Shown: positions 48,998-60,426, counted from the stretch's first letter. The stretch is DNA of 64,000 nt from Sinorhizobium fredii USDA 205 (GCF_001461695.1 NZ_AUTC01000135.1:1-64000), one strand, 5' to 3'. The notes: generated by a model from the sequence alone, not told the origin. Numbers and translations: made by a program.

Positions 48998-49909
48998 ATG
49001 GCGAAACTTGCCTCAGCCCTCGTCAGCCGGCTGGTGATCATCGTCCCCTATGCGTGGCTCCTGTTTTTCTTCCTCATCCCCTTCTTCATCGTCTTCCGCA
49101 TCTCGCTGTCGCAGACTGCGGTTGCCATGCCGCCCTATACGCCGGTCTTCGATCTGGCGGGCGGGCTCGCCGGCATTCTGGAGAAAGCTCGCGAATTCTC
49201 CGTCGACAATTATGTCTGGCTGACCGACGACGCACTCTATTTCAACGCCTATGTGTCGAGCCTCGTCATCGCCGCCATCTCGACGTTGCTGACGCTGCTG
49301 ATCGGCTTCCCGATCGCCTATGGCATGGCCAAGGCGCCGCGCTCGATCCGGCCGACGCTGCTGATGCTGGTGATCCTGCCGTTTTGGACGAGCTTCCTGA
49401 TCCGCGTCTATGCCTGGATCGCCATCCTGAAGCCGGAGGGGCTGCTCAATCAGTTCCTGACGACGATCGGCATCATCGATCAGCCGCTGATCATCCTCAA
49501 CACCAACTCGGCGATCTATATCGGCATCGTCTATTCCTATCTTCCCTTCATGGTGCTGCCGATCTATTCGGCGCTGGAGAAAATGGATAACTCGCTGATC
49601 GAGGCGGCGCAGGACCTCGGCTGCACGCCGACCAGCGCCTTCTGGCGCGTCACCTTCCCGCTGTCGCTGCCGGGTGTCGTTGCGGGCTGCCTGCTCGTCT
49701 TCATTCCGGCCGTCGGTGAATTCGTCATTCCCGACCTGCTCGGCGGATCGGAGACACTGATGATCGGCAAGACGCTCTGGAGCGAGTTCAATGCCAACCG
49801 CGACTGGCCGGTGTCGTCGGCGGTGGCGATCATCCTGCTTATGATCCTGGTGATCCCGATCGTCTATTTCCAGAACGTTCAGGCCAAGGCGGATAGCGAG
49901 GGCAAATAA
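48998..49909 (+). CDS. potH: Polyamine ABC transporter permease PotH
   Basis: 303 residues, six transmembrane helices, EAA loop LIEAAQDLGCTPTSAFWRVT (about 204-223). The first helix carries IVPYAWLLFFFLIPFFIVFR. It forms the membrane channel with PotI. Confidence 0.93.
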   Translation: MAKLASALVSRLVIIVPYAWLLFFFLIPFFIVFRISLSQTAVAMPPYTPVFDLAGGLAGILEKAREFSVDNYVWLTDDALYFNAYVSSLVIAAISTLLTLLIGFPIAYGMAKAPRSIRPTLLMLVILPFWTSFLIRVYAWIAILKPEGLLNQFLTTIGIIDQPLIILNTNSAIYIGIVYSYLPFMVLPIYSALEKMDNSLIEAAQDLGCTPTSAFWRVTFPLSLPGVVAGCLLVFIPAVGEFVIPDLLGGSETLMIGKTLWSEFNANRDWPVSSAVAIILLMILVIPIVYFQNVQAKADSEGK

Positions 49910-49912
49910 GAC

Positions 49913-50734
49913 ATGGAAAAATGGTCCCGCTTCAACGTCGCCTCCGTCGTGCTCGGCTTTGGCTTTCTCTACCTGCCGATCGTGCTTCTGGTGATCTTCT
50001 CTTTCAACGAGTCGAAACTCGTCACCGTCTGGGCCGGTTTTTCGACCAAGTGGTACAGCCAGCTTTGGCACAATCAGGGGCTCCTCGATGCCGCCTGGGT
50101 GACCATTCGCGTCGGGCTGCTGTCGGCCACCTGCGCGACCGTTCTCGGCACTTTGGCGGCAGTCGCGCTGGTGCGCTATTCGCGCTTCCGCGGCCGTGTG
50201 CTTTTCTCCGGCATGGTCTATGCGCCGCTGGTCATGCCGGAGGTGATCACCGGCCTGTCGCTGCTCTTGCTGTTCGTGGCGATCGGGCTCGATCGCGGCT
50301 TCTGGACGATCACGCTCGCCCACATCACCTTCACCATGTGTTTCGTCGCGGTCGTGGTGCAGTCGCGCCTGTTGAGCTTCGACCAGTCGATCGAGGAGGC
50401 GGCGCTCGATCTCGGCGCGACCCCGGTCAGGACCTTCTTCGCCATCACCCTGCCGGTGATCGCGCCGGCGGTTTTCTCAGGTTGGGTCCTGGCTTTCACG
50501 CTGTCGCTCGACGACCTCGTCATCTCGAGCTTCACCACCGGGCCGGGTGCGACGACGCTGCCGATGAAGATCTACAGCCAGGTGCGCCTCGGCGTGACGC
50601 CGGAGATCAATGCGATCTGCACCATCCTGATCGGCATCGTCGCGCTGGGCGTCGTCGTCGCGTCGATCGTCACCAAGCGGCGGGAGGTGCATCGTGAAAG
50701 GGACGAGCGCGCCGCCATCGCGGCAATCGGCTGA
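49913..50734 (+). CDS. potI: Polyamine ABC transporter permease PotI
   Basis: 273 residues, six transmembrane helices, EAA loop SIEEAALDLGATPVRTFFAI (about 159-178). Second channel subunit. It ends 6 bases before the convergent AsmA gene. Confidence 0.93.
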   Translation: MEKWSRFNVASVVLGFGFLYLPIVLLVIFSFNESKLVTVWAGFSTKWYSQLWHNQGLLDAAWVTIRVGLLSATCATVLGTLAAVALVRYSRFRGRVLFSGMVYAPLVMPEVITGLSLLLLFVAIGLDRGFWTITLAHITFTMCFVAVVVQSRLLSFDQSIEEAALDLGATPVRTFFAITLPVIAPAVFSGWVLAFTLSLDDLVISSFTTGPGATTLPMKIYSQVRLGVTPEINAICTILIGIVALGVVVASIVTKRREVHRERDERAAIAAIG

Positions 50735-50740
50735 CGCGCT

Positions 50741-52561
50741 CTATTTCGGATCGACGAGCACGGAAAGCGGCGAGATGACCGCATTCGGCCATGAGCCGCC
50801 AACGAAGAAGAGAACCGGTTGGTTGCCGCTCGGTGCCTCGGTTTCGAGCGTCCCGGCAAGCGCCAGGCTGCCATTGCGATACGGGATGACGCCGGCGACC
50901 GATATCTGGCCTGACGGGCCGACGAAGTCGGCTTGGTCGAGTCGCGCCGTGCCGTTGGCAAAGCTTGCCTTTATGTTCGCGGACTGGAAGTCGAAGCTCG
51001 CCTCGTTCGCTTGCGAAAGCGAAAAGAACTCGCCCTTGCGAACGAGATCGGCAAAGGCGTGGGCGTCGAAGCCGGCGATGCTGCCATTCGCCAGCGAAAA
51101 GCTGAGATTGCCCGAAAAGTCTCCAGGACCGGCTGCCCAGACGGCGCGCTCGGTTCCAATATCGATGCTGAGAATTCCCCGGCCGGCCGGGATCGGGCCG
51201 GCGAGGCCGAAGCTGCCGAGCACCGCGGCGAAATCGGCGTCCTTGAGGCGCGCCTGCAGCCGGCCGCCATGCTCCAGCCCTTGATCCGAGAGAACGGCGC
51301 GGCCGCTGAGGCTGCCGTTGGCGTAATTGCTGTCGCCGATGTCTAGCGAAGCGCGTTTCCCATCGATCAACACCCCTGCGGCCACGTCCGTGAGGTGCAA
51401 GGGACCGGCGAGGACCTCCTGAGAGGACAGCCGTATGTCCGTGTGCCAGGCGCCGACAAAGGTCTCCACCAGACGCCACAGACGGTCGTCCCGGCCAAGC
51501 GGCGTGAGCGCCGCGACAGGAACGCCGTTGAGGTCGATGCGATCGAAGGCGAGCGTCCCCTCGACGCTCGGCGCCTTGCCGTCCTGCAGGGCGATATCCA
51601 ACACGCCGGTCGCGCTGGCGCCGCCCATCGTGAACGCCAGATCGTCCAGCTTGAGCGTCTTTTCGCCCGTCGTCACTCTGGTGTCGATGCTAAGCCCGCC
51701 GGAAGGCAGCGTCTCAGTCGACATGCCCTGGTACCACTGAACGAGTGTTGCCAGGGAGGTTGCGGACATCTGCAGATGACCCGACGCGAAGGGAACGGAT
51801 GAAAGATTGCCGACGCCCTCGAAGGAGAAGGTCACGGGCGCCGATGTGATCGAGGTCTTGAGCGAGGCGTTTCGTCTCGCGAAAAGAGCGAGCGGGTCCT
51901 CGCAGACGATCGCCCAGGCAACCTCCTCGCCACGCAGCCGCGCCGACAGTTGCGCGCTCAATCGCTCGGCGAAGGAGGGCCATTTGATCGTGCCGGAAAT
52001 TCCGGCAATGTCGACGTCGTTGCCGCCGCCCGTGCGGTCGAGCACGCGCAGCCGGCCATTGACGACGGCGATGTCTCCGAAGGGGGTTTCTCGAGCTGAT
52101 ACGGGAGCCTCGGGCGGCGCGAGCCAATGCGGCGTTTGCCAATTTGTCGTGCCGTCAGCCCGGCGCTCGATCGTGATGACGGGATCGACAAGGCTGATGT
52201 CCTCGAGCGTCGGGTCGCCGAGAAGGGCCGAAAGCGGGTTGAACGATGCGGTAATGCGGCCGATTTCGGCAAGCGGCCGGGGATCTGGGCCGATCGATTC
52301 GATCGTCGTCGAAGGCAGGGTCAACAGCAGCTCCGGCCAGAACCGGATTTCCGGTTCACCATTGATCTTGCTCTTGCCGCCCGACCAGCCGTCGAGCGTC
52401 CGCTCCATCGTGGCGCGCACGCCGCTTGTCGAAACGAGCAGGGGCAGCGTGGCGTTGTAGCCGATGGCAAGAAGGACGCCGACTGCGGCAGACCAGACCA
52501 AGTGGCGACGGCGCAGACGCAGCCTCAGGACGCGCGATAGTTTTCGGATCAATCTCGTCAT
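50741..52561 (-). CDS. AsmA-family protein
   Basis: 606 residues from MTRLIRKLSRVLRLRLRRRH, with one N-terminal membrane span (VWSAAVGVLLAIGYNATLPL, about 23-42) and a long periplasmic part of beta-strand repeats. The AsmA start SKINGEPEIRFWPELLLTLP with ISLVDPVITIERRADGTTNW is recognisable, and the C-terminal AsmA-like region contains GSIAGFDAHAFADLVRKGEF. AsmA proteins form bridge-like lipid-transfer structures linking inner and outer membranes. A longer frame up to 52666 has no conserved sequence. Confidence 0.85.
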   Translation of the reverse strand: MTRLIRKLSRVLRLRLRRRHLVWSAAVGVLLAIGYNATLPLLVSTSGVRATMERTLDGWSGGKSKINGEPEIRFWPELLLTLPSTTIESIGPDPRPLAEIGRITASFNPLSALLGDPTLEDISLVDPVITIERRADGTTNWQTPHWLAPPEAPVSARETPFGDIAVVNGRLRVLDRTGGGNDVDIAGISGTIKWPSFAERLSAQLSARLRGEEVAWAIVCEDPLALFARRNASLKTSITSAPVTFSFEGVGNLSSVPFASGHLQMSATSLATLVQWYQGMSTETLPSGGLSIDTRVTTGEKTLKLDDLAFTMGGASATGVLDIALQDGKAPSVEGTLAFDRIDLNGVPVAALTPLGRDDRLWRLVETFVGAWHTDIRLSSQEVLAGPLHLTDVAAGVLIDGKRASLDIGDSNYANGSLSGRAVLSDQGLEHGGRLQARLKDADFAAVLGSFGLAGPIPAGRGILSIDIGTERAVWAAGPGDFSGNLSFSLANGSIAGFDAHAFADLVRKGEFFSLSQANEASFDFQSANIKASFANGTARLDQADFVGPSGQISVAGVIPYRNGSLALAGTLETEAPSGNQPVLFFVGGSWPNAVISPLSVLVDPK

Positions 52562-52728
52562 GTCGGTCGGGTCGCGTCGCCTTCGGTGAAACCGTCTGGA
52601 TAGGCCCTGAAGAGGGCAAATGCAACTGACATGGAAATGTCGTCTTCGCGAGGGCGGTGCCGCCATCCACGCTGTTTATTTTGCGTTGCAGCATGGTATA
52701 GAACAAGGCCAGAGGAGTGGAGGAACGC

Positions 52729-54681
<1,953 letters not shown>

Positions 54682-54699
54682 GGATCGCCGATCCGTTAA

Positions 54700-54940
54700 C
54701 CTGTTCGCCCCTGCGGAATTAACCAAGCAAGCCGAGTTGCGGCCCATTCCCTAAAATTGTCGGGTCTGGCGGTAAGGTCTTGTTTACGTTTGCCGGGGCA
54801 TGGTCGAGCCCAACTGGAGGCCGGTCCATCAAGGTGCCGGTGCCGCAGCAGCGATGCTGTCACAGACATGACGTCCCGAGTTCTCGAGCATTTGTTGGTT
54901 AGCATGACTTCAGAGGCGGCCGCGAGCTGCCTCTTTTTTT
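54700..54940 (+). ncRNA. Candidate small RNA ending in a strong terminator
   Basis: Between acsA2 and the convergent permease lies a gene-free stretch ending in a stem (AGAGGCGGC at 54912-54920 with GCTGCCTCT at 54926-54934, one G-U pair) and seven T. The terminator is 230 bases from the acsA2 stop, too far to be simply its terminator, and the sequence before it has no good reading frame. That is the usual layout of a trans-acting sRNA gene. The 5' end is unknown; the start given is nominal. Confidence 0.4.
54912..54940 (+). terminator. Rho-independent terminator
   Basis: A 9-bp stem with loop CGCGA and T7, as described for the candidate small RNA; it could also close the acsA2 transcript. 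Confidence 0.85.
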
Positions 54941-54953
54941 GCCCGGATGAACC

Positions 54954-55045
54954 CTACAGCGCCGTGCGCCTTTTCAGGCGCACAAAGGTCGCTGTAGCAC
55001 GTTTTTGTCCTTAAATCGGCTACGATTTACGAAAACATGCAGCAG
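54954..55045. repeat. RIME-type repeat, copy D
   Basis: CTACAGCGCCGTGCGCC faces GGTCGCTGTAG (second palindrome), then the connector CACGTTTTTGTCCTTAAATC and ACATGCAGCAG (first palindrome), in opposite orientation to copy A. It fills the space between two convergent transcription ends and abuts the permease stop. Confidence 0.85.
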
Positions 55046-55046
55046 C

Positions 55047-56729
55047 CTATGAGCGGCTTTCGAGCGAGCGCGACACCAGAATGACCGGGATCATGCCTGC
55101 GACGACGATGATCATGGCGGCCACCGAGGCATCCTCGACCTTCGCGCGCGACGCATCCTCGTAGACGAGCGTGGCGAGCGTATTGAAATTGAACGGCCGC
55201 AGCATGATCGTGGCGGAAAGCTCCTTCATCGTCTCGATGAAGACGAGCAGCGCCGACGTCAGCACCGCCGGGCGCATCATCGGCAGAAGCACCGAGCGCA
55301 AGGTCTGGGCGCTGGTGCGGCCGAGCGCCCGGGCAGCCATGTCGAGATGCGGCGAGAGCTTGTGAAAGCCGGCTTCCAATGTCCCTTCGGCCATTGTCAG
55401 AAACCGCACCGCGCAGGCATAGACGATGGCAAAGCCCGTGCCGCTGAGGACGAGGCCCGTGGAAATACCGAAGAGTTCGCGCATCCGCGCATCCAAGGCA
55501 TTGTCGAGGGCTGCGAGCGGAAAGAGCACGCCGATCGCCAGTACCGTGCCCGGCACCCCATAGCCAAACGAGGCGAGCCGTCCGGCGACTTCCGTGATCG
55601 GCGAGCGGCCGGTGCGGGCCGCATAGGCCAGAACGAAGCCCAGGAACACGGCGGCAAGTGCGGTCAGGCTGGAAACCAGGACGCTGTGCAGCAATGCGTC
55701 GATGAGGCGCGGCGCCAGGAAATGGTCGAGGCGCTTCAGCGCGTAGTTGCCTAGGATCAGGAAAGGAACGGCGAATCCCGAGAGCACCGGCAGGAGGCAC
55801 GCGAGCGTTGCCGCCCATTTCTTCCAGCCGGAAAGCTCGAGGCGCGCCGCGTCGTGGACCGCGGCGGTCGTCTTCTGGCTGGAGAAGCGCTGGCTGCGCC
55901 GCGCGGCGCGCTCGACCATCATCAACGCGACGATGAAGACCAGCATGATGCAGGCGATCTGCGCCGCACCGGCAAGGCTGCCGCGGTTGAGCCAAGTGTC
56001 GAAGATGGAGAAGGTCAAGGTCTGGACGCCCAGAAACTCGACCGCGCCGATGTCGTTCATCGTCTCCATGGCGACAAGCGTCAGGCCGATCACGATAGCC
56101 GGCCTTGCCATCGGGATCTGGATTTTCAGGAAGACCTTGAGCGGCCCGGCGCCCAGCGTGCGCGCCACATCCGCGGCCGCACGGCCCTGCATGAGAAACA
56201 TCGAGCGGCAGGCAAGGTAGATATAGGGATAGAGGACCGAGCTCATTACCAGCACCGCGCCGCCCAGCGAGCGCACGTCCGGAAACCAGTAGTCCCGGCT
56301 CGTCTGAAAGCCGAACAGCGTCCGGATCAGCCCCTGGACGGGTCCGGTGAAGGTGAGGAGCTCGCCGAAGGCATAGGCCGCGAGATAGGCGGGTATGGCG
56401 AGCGGCAGCACGAGCGCGGCGGAGAGAAGGCGGCGCAGCGGAAATTCGCAAGTCGCGACCAGCCACGCCGTCAAGATGCCGACGACGGCCGTCGCCGCTC
56501 CCGTCAGCCCCATGAGCATCAGCGTCCGCATGGTCGCACGGGGGATCACGTTCTCGATGAGGTGCGGCCAGTCCGCGCCGCCGCCGGTGACCGCAAGCCA
56601 CGCGATGGCGACGATCGGCATCAGCACGACCGCCGAGGCGAGGCCGGACCAGCTTGCGAGCAACCGATGCGTCAGGCCCGAGCCCGACTTGGCATAGCGT
56701 CGCTTGAGGCTTTTGGCGGTGAAGTGCAA
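55047..56729 (-). CDS. Iron(III)-type ABC transporter permease
   Basis: 560 residues with about 12 transmembrane helices and two internally repeated permease halves, the double-length FbpB/SfuB plan. EAA-like loops: ADVARTLGAGPLKVFLKIQI (first half) and MAARALGRTSAQTLRSVLLP (second half). The family imports ferric iron, sometimes phosphonate or thiamine-like substrates. No binding protein or ATPase gene adjoins, so partners must be elsewhere and the substrate is inferred. Confidence 0.85.
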   Translation of the reverse strand: MHFTAKSLKRRYAKSGSGLTHRLLASWSGLASAVVLMPIVAIAWLAVTGGGADWPHLIENVIPRATMRTLMLMGLTGAATAVVGILTAWLVATCEFPLRRLLSAALVLPLAIPAYLAAYAFGELLTFTGPVQGLIRTLFGFQTSRDYWFPDVRSLGGAVLVMSSVLYPYIYLACRSMFLMQGRAAADVARTLGAGPLKVFLKIQIPMARPAIVIGLTLVAMETMNDIGAVEFLGVQTLTFSIFDTWLNRGSLAGAAQIACIMLVFIVALMMVERAARRSQRFSSQKTTAAVHDAARLELSGWKKWAATLACLLPVLSGFAVPFLILGNYALKRLDHFLAPRLIDALLHSVLVSSLTALAAVFLGFVLAYAARTGRSPITEVAGRLASFGYGVPGTVLAIGVLFPLAALDNALDARMRELFGISTGLVLSGTGFAIVYACAVRFLTMAEGTLEAGFHKLSPHLDMAARALGRTSAQTLRSVLLPMMRPAVLTSALLVFIETMKELSATIMLRPFNFNTLATLVYEDASRAKVEDASVAAMIIVVAGMIPVILVSRSLESRS

Positions 56730-56810
56730 ACGATCCGTTCCGGGGCAAGGTTCTGTTGGCGGGTGTCAAACTGGCTCCCGCAGGTCAACATTTCCTTACA
56801 GCATCGGCCC

Positions 56811-59800
56811 TCAGTTCGCCAAGACGCGTTGCGACGGGAAGGATATTTCAACCAGCGTTCCCTCGTTCGGCGCGGAGCTGATGCCGAACTGAGCCCGGTT
56901 CGCCTCGGCCATCGCCTTCGTCAGCGGCAGGCCGAGGCCGGTACCCTCGCCACGCTTGCGCCCGCCGGTCGTTACCTGCCTGAAAGGCTTCATCGCCTGG
57001 TCGAGTTCGTTGCGCGTCATGCCGATTCCCGTGTCGCGGATCCGCAGGATGACGCTGCCGTTCGTCTCGTAGGAAGTCGACACGACGATCTGCCCGCCGG
57101 ACGGCGTGAAGCGGATGGCGTTCGCCAGGATGTTGAGCGCAATCTGCTTGATCGACCGGCCGTCGGCCACGACCTCCGGCACCGAGCCGGAGAGCGAGGT
57201 GCGGATGATCACGCGTTGGCTGTTGGCCTGCGGCTGCACCAGCGATACCGCTTCGGAAACCGCGTCGTTGAGGTCGACGGCGCTGAAATCGAGTTCCATC
57301 TCGCCCGCCTCGATCTTCGAGATGTCGAGCAGGTCGTTGACGATGTCGAGCACATGCCGACCCGACCGGCCGATGTCGCCGGCATATTCGATGTAGCGCG
57401 GATTGCCGATCGGCCCGAAATGCTCGCTCGCCATCATGTCGGAAAAGCCGATGATGGCGTTGAGCGGCGTGCGGATCTCGTGGCTCACCCTTGCCAAAAA
57501 CTCGGTCTTGTGGGCGTTCGCGGTCTCGGCGGAGCGTTTGGCGTTGCGCAGTTCCTCCTCGGTCCGCTTCCACTGGGTGATGTCGCGGATGACGGCGCAA
57601 TAGCCGTTGGAGGAGGAGAGCCGCCCGATGGTCATGAACAGCGGAATGAAGCCGCCACCCGCCTCTCGGCCGATCACTTCCCGGCCATCGTTGAGCACGC
57701 TTGCCACACCATGTCCGGAAAGGCCGTGGAGGTAGTCGATCACCGCCTTCTGGCTCTCATGGGCGAAGAGGGCGGCAAACGGCTTTCCGCGCATCTCGTC
57801 TTCGTCATAGTTGAAGAGCGCGCTTGCCGAGCGGTTCATCGTGCGAACGTCGCCGTCGTGCCCGAGGACCACCACGCCGTCGGTGGCCGTTTCGAGGATC
57901 GAGCGCAGCTCGTCGATTTCCATCCGCAACCGCGCTTCGCCTCCCGCCGAGGCGTCCGCACCGGCCGAAGGCGTATCGGCGGCGCGCGCGGCTGCCGGAG
58001 CCAAGGCGAGCATCAGTGCGCTTCTCCCCTCCCACTGGATCGAATGGAGATGGGCGCTGACCGGTGCAAGCTGACCATTGGCGCGCACCAGGGTCATCGT
58101 CCCGTCCGACTCACGCTCTCCGGATTCGGTACCATAGGCGAAGAGGGCTTCCAGCCCTCCCTCCTGCTGGAAGGCCTCGAGCTTCGGATAGCCGGTCAGC
58201 CGCAGAAATTCTGGATTGGCGTGCAGCAGTTCGTCGCCGTGATGAATGATAAGGGCGACGGGCAGCCGGTCGAGGATTTCGCTGCTCATGCCGACGCCGC
58301 CGCGCGGGGCAGGGGGCGCCTCGTCGCCGGCCCCGGGCATCATCTCCTCCTGCCGCGCGGCAGTAATCTCTTCCGGCGACAGGCTTTCCATGTCGGGAGC
58401 GGCTTCGGCCGGGGACGCCGCGTCAACTGGACGCTTCTCCTCCTCGTCCGCCGCAGCCGGCGGCGTCGTCTCGTCGAAATGGGCGCCAAGCTGCCGCGCG
58501 ATCTCGCGGAAGGCCGCCTGTTCGCCGCGCGTCAGCACCCCGGAAGCCCCTGGCCGGCGCTCGTCGAGATCGATGACCTTGTCGGAAGGCTGTCGTGCCG
58601 GCGTGTCTACAATGCGAAGGGCGGGCCGCTCGCCGGCAAAGGGGTCCTCCGCCGAAGACGGTTCGGGCTCGCTCGGCGGGAAATCGGTTCCGTCGGACGC
58701 GCGGGACGCCGCTTCCGTCTGATCTCGGTCGGCGTCCGGTCCGCCAGGCGCGTCCTCAGCCCGTGCTTCGACAGGCATGTCCTTGTGCCCGGGCGTGTCG
58801 GTATGGCCGAGCGACAGCCCACTCGCTTTTTCGTCTTCAACCGCATCGGCGATCCTCACGATGCCGAAGCCGCGAAAGCCGTCGAACTCGCGCGAACGGG
58901 AATAGGTCGGCAGTGCTGCGAGATCGACCGGCACCTTGAGGCTCGTCCCCTCGATCGGCCATAGGATGGTCTTGCCGGACCAAGTGTCGCGCCGATGCAG
59001 AAGCGCGTTGATCTTGTCGTCGGGATCGAGCTCGTAGCGAGCCGCAAGCTCGACGAAGGTCAGGCCGACCACGTCGGCCGATTTCGGGCCGACGGCGGCT
59101 GCGAATTCCTCGGAGATTTCGCTGAAGCGTCCCTGCGCGTCGATTTTCCACACGAAGCGGACGGCCCGGCTGCCCGGCGTGAAGGCAAAGCCCGACGCCG
59201 CAGCCGCGGCACTGTCGGCATCTGATGTTGCCACTTCCGGCGCGGGCTCGGGGGCCTCGGCGCTTGGCGCCGGTCCTGCCGCTTCGTCGCTGGGCTGGAG
59301 AACCCCGCCCTGTTCTTCATCGAGGCCCGGCATATCGGTCGCGGCTGGATCTGTAGTCGGCTCGGCTTCGGAAACATCTCCTTGCACCGGTGTTTCGACA
59401 GGCTCGTCCAGTGTGGTCGGCGAAGGCTGCTCGGTCTCGACTTCCGGCGCTGCTGCGTCGATCGCGTCGGGCTCGTCCTTCGCGGTCGCTTCCCCGGCAT
59501 CCGGCGCTTCGAGCGTGGTTTCCACGGCAAAGAGAAGATGGAGGGCCGGGTGATCGGAAATCTTGCCGATGGCGGCGGGCAATTGCCCCTTCTCGGTCGC
59601 GACGAGGCGCTTGATCAGCCGGTCCTTTTCGCGCGCCACCGCCGAGACGAGCGTCCGCCGGATCTCGCCCGACAACCCCAAATGCTCGAATCCGGGCGAT
59701 CGGGCGACGATGTCGCCATCGTCGTCGAGCACGGCCATGTGCGTGTCCGGTCCGTCCAACCCGGCGATCATCGCGGCGGCGCGTTCTTCCGCCGAAAGCG

Positions 59801-60176
59801 CCTTGCCGTTGTGCGGGGCGGTGAAGAGAACGGCCTCCTCGCCCGGCCGGATGCGGATCATTTCCACGGTCGCGTTGAGCGGCAGCCTGCGGAAGCCGGC
59901 CGCTATCCGGATCAACAGCTGGCGACGGTCGCCAACGGCGGCAAGCTGCTCTGCGGCAGCACGCAACTGGCGCAGAGAAAGATCGTTGGCGCTCAAGGCG
60001 CTGTCGATGAAATCGTAGACCGATGCGACGCCGAACAGCTTGGCGCCCTGGTCGTTTGCCCACAGGACGCGCGCCAGATCCTTCGAAAAGAGAACCGCCG
60101 CATCCCCCCGGGCAAAATGCTCCCGCACCCGTGCATGCACGGCAATGTCGATGAAAGGATACTGTCTCGCGGGCAT
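56811..60176 (-). CDS. cbrA: Cell-cycle sensor histidine kinase CbrA
   Basis: 1121 residues, no membrane span. A PAS-type N-terminal region (about 20-220), acidic Pro/Ala/Glu-rich linkers (about 215-330 and 450-620), PAS repeats at about 635-720 (LPVALIIHHGDELLHANPEF) and 740-860 (TDGVVVLGHDGDVRTMNRSA). HisKA follows with phospho-His in LARVSHEIRTPLNAIIGFSD (about 899) and HATPase with NILANAIRFT, DTGIGM and GTGLGL. In S. meliloti CbrA promotes DivK phosphorylation, lowering CtrA activity and affecting motility and succinoglycan. The name rests on architecture and the conserved neighbour phasin and acsA2. Confidence 0.88.
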   Translation of the reverse strand: MPARQYPFIDIAVHARVREHFARGDAAVLFSKDLARVLWANDQGAKLFGVASVYDFIDSALSANDLSLRQLRAAAEQLAAVGDRRQLLIRIAAGFRRLPLNATVEMIRIRPGEEAVLFTAPHNGKALSAEERAAAMIAGLDGPDTHMAVLDDDGDIVARSPGFEHLGLSGEIRRTLVSAVAREKDRLIKRLVATEKGQLPAAIGKISDHPALHLLFAVETTLEAPDAGEATAKDEPDAIDAAAPEVETEQPSPTTLDEPVETPVQGDVSEAEPTTDPAATDMPGLDEEQGGVLQPSDEAAGPAPSAEAPEPAPEVATSDADSAAAAASGFAFTPGSRAVRFVWKIDAQGRFSEISEEFAAAVGPKSADVVGLTFVELAARYELDPDDKINALLHRRDTWSGKTILWPIEGTSLKVPVDLAALPTYSRSREFDGFRGFGIVRIADAVEDEKASGLSLGHTDTPGHKDMPVEARAEDAPGGPDADRDQTEAASRASDGTDFPPSEPEPSSAEDPFAGERPALRIVDTPARQPSDKVIDLDERRPGASGVLTRGEQAAFREIARQLGAHFDETTPPAAADEEEKRPVDAASPAEAAPDMESLSPEEITAARQEEMMPGAGDEAPPAPRGGVGMSSEILDRLPVALIIHHGDELLHANPEFLRLTGYPKLEAFQQEGGLEALFAYGTESGERESDGTMTLVRANGQLAPVSAHLHSIQWEGRSALMLALAPAAARAADTPSAGADASAGGEARLRMEIDELRSILETATDGVVVLGHDGDVRTMNRSASALFNYDEDEMRGKPFAALFAHESQKAVIDYLHGLSGHGVASVLNDGREVIGREAGGGFIPLFMTIGRLSSSNGYCAVIRDITQWKRTEEELRNAKRSAETANAHKTEFLARVSHEIRTPLNAIIGFSDMMASEHFGPIGNPRYIEYAGDIGRSGRHVLDIVNDLLDISKIEAGEMELDFSAVDLNDAVSEAVSLVQPQANSQRVIIRTSLSGSVPEVVADGRSIKQIALNILANAIRFTPSGGQIVVSTSYETNGSVILRIRDTGIGMTRNELDQAMKPFRQVTTGGRKRGEGTGLGLPLTKAMAEANRAQFGISSAPNEGTLVEISFPSQRVLAN

Positions 60177-60197
60177 GGGCAGGCCTATTGACGGGTC

Positions 60198-60291
60198 TCT
60201 ACAGTGCCATACGCCGACGCAAGGGACGTCGCCGTAGCACTTTGAATTCCTTCATGCTTAGTTCCTTGATCGTCTCCGATCCAAGGAACAC
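60198..60291. repeat. RIME-type repeat, copy E (degenerate)
   Basis: CTCTACAGTGCCATACGCC faces GGACGTCGCCGTAGCAC, then TTTGAATTCCTTCATGC and GTTCCTTGATCGTCTCC facing CCAAGGAAC. Same module order as copies D and F, more diverged. It lies just upstream of the cbrA start, in its leader or promoter. Confidence 0.75.
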
Positions 60292-60302
60292 GCGGTATCG
60301 CG

Positions 60303-60317
60303 TTAACGTTCTATTAA
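60303..60317. promoter_or_regulatory. TTAA-N7-TTAA word upstream of cbrA
   Basis: TTAA (60303-60306), seven bases, TTAA (60314-60317), about 130 bases upstream of the cbrA start and 180 upstream of the phasin. Spacing fits CtrA, but no TTAACCAT half-site is complete. Confidence 0.3.
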
Positions 60318-60391
60318 TACCCGGCGCTCCTGCGAGGGTCCAGCGACGGCTCCCTTTCCGCCCCGCCTTTCGCCGCGCAAGGTTAATGGGA

Positions 60392-60426
60392 TTTGTGCAC
60401 TGCACAATTTTGTTGCAATGCACAAA
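60392..60426. promoter_or_regulatory. Palindromic operator upstream of phasin (PhaR-like)
   Basis: TTGTGCACTGCACAA (60393-60407) is a perfect 7-bp inverted repeat around one base. A second, imperfect copy TTGTTGCAATGCACAA (60410-60425) follows directly. The TGC/GCA-rich design resembles sites bound by PhaR/AniA, the regulator that represses phasin genes when no PHB is present. It lies about 75 bases upstream of the phasin start, near the expected promoter. Confidence 0.5.

Noticed and set aside
54757..55014. 85-codon frame between acsA2 and the permease
   Set aside because: It runs through the terminator and the RIME repeat and has no conserved-looking sequence.
55854..58964. Open frame of 1036 codons on the + strand
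   Set aside because: It is antisense to the permease and cbrA, has no domain sense and an Arg/His/Gly-rich composition typical of the complement of GC-rich genes.
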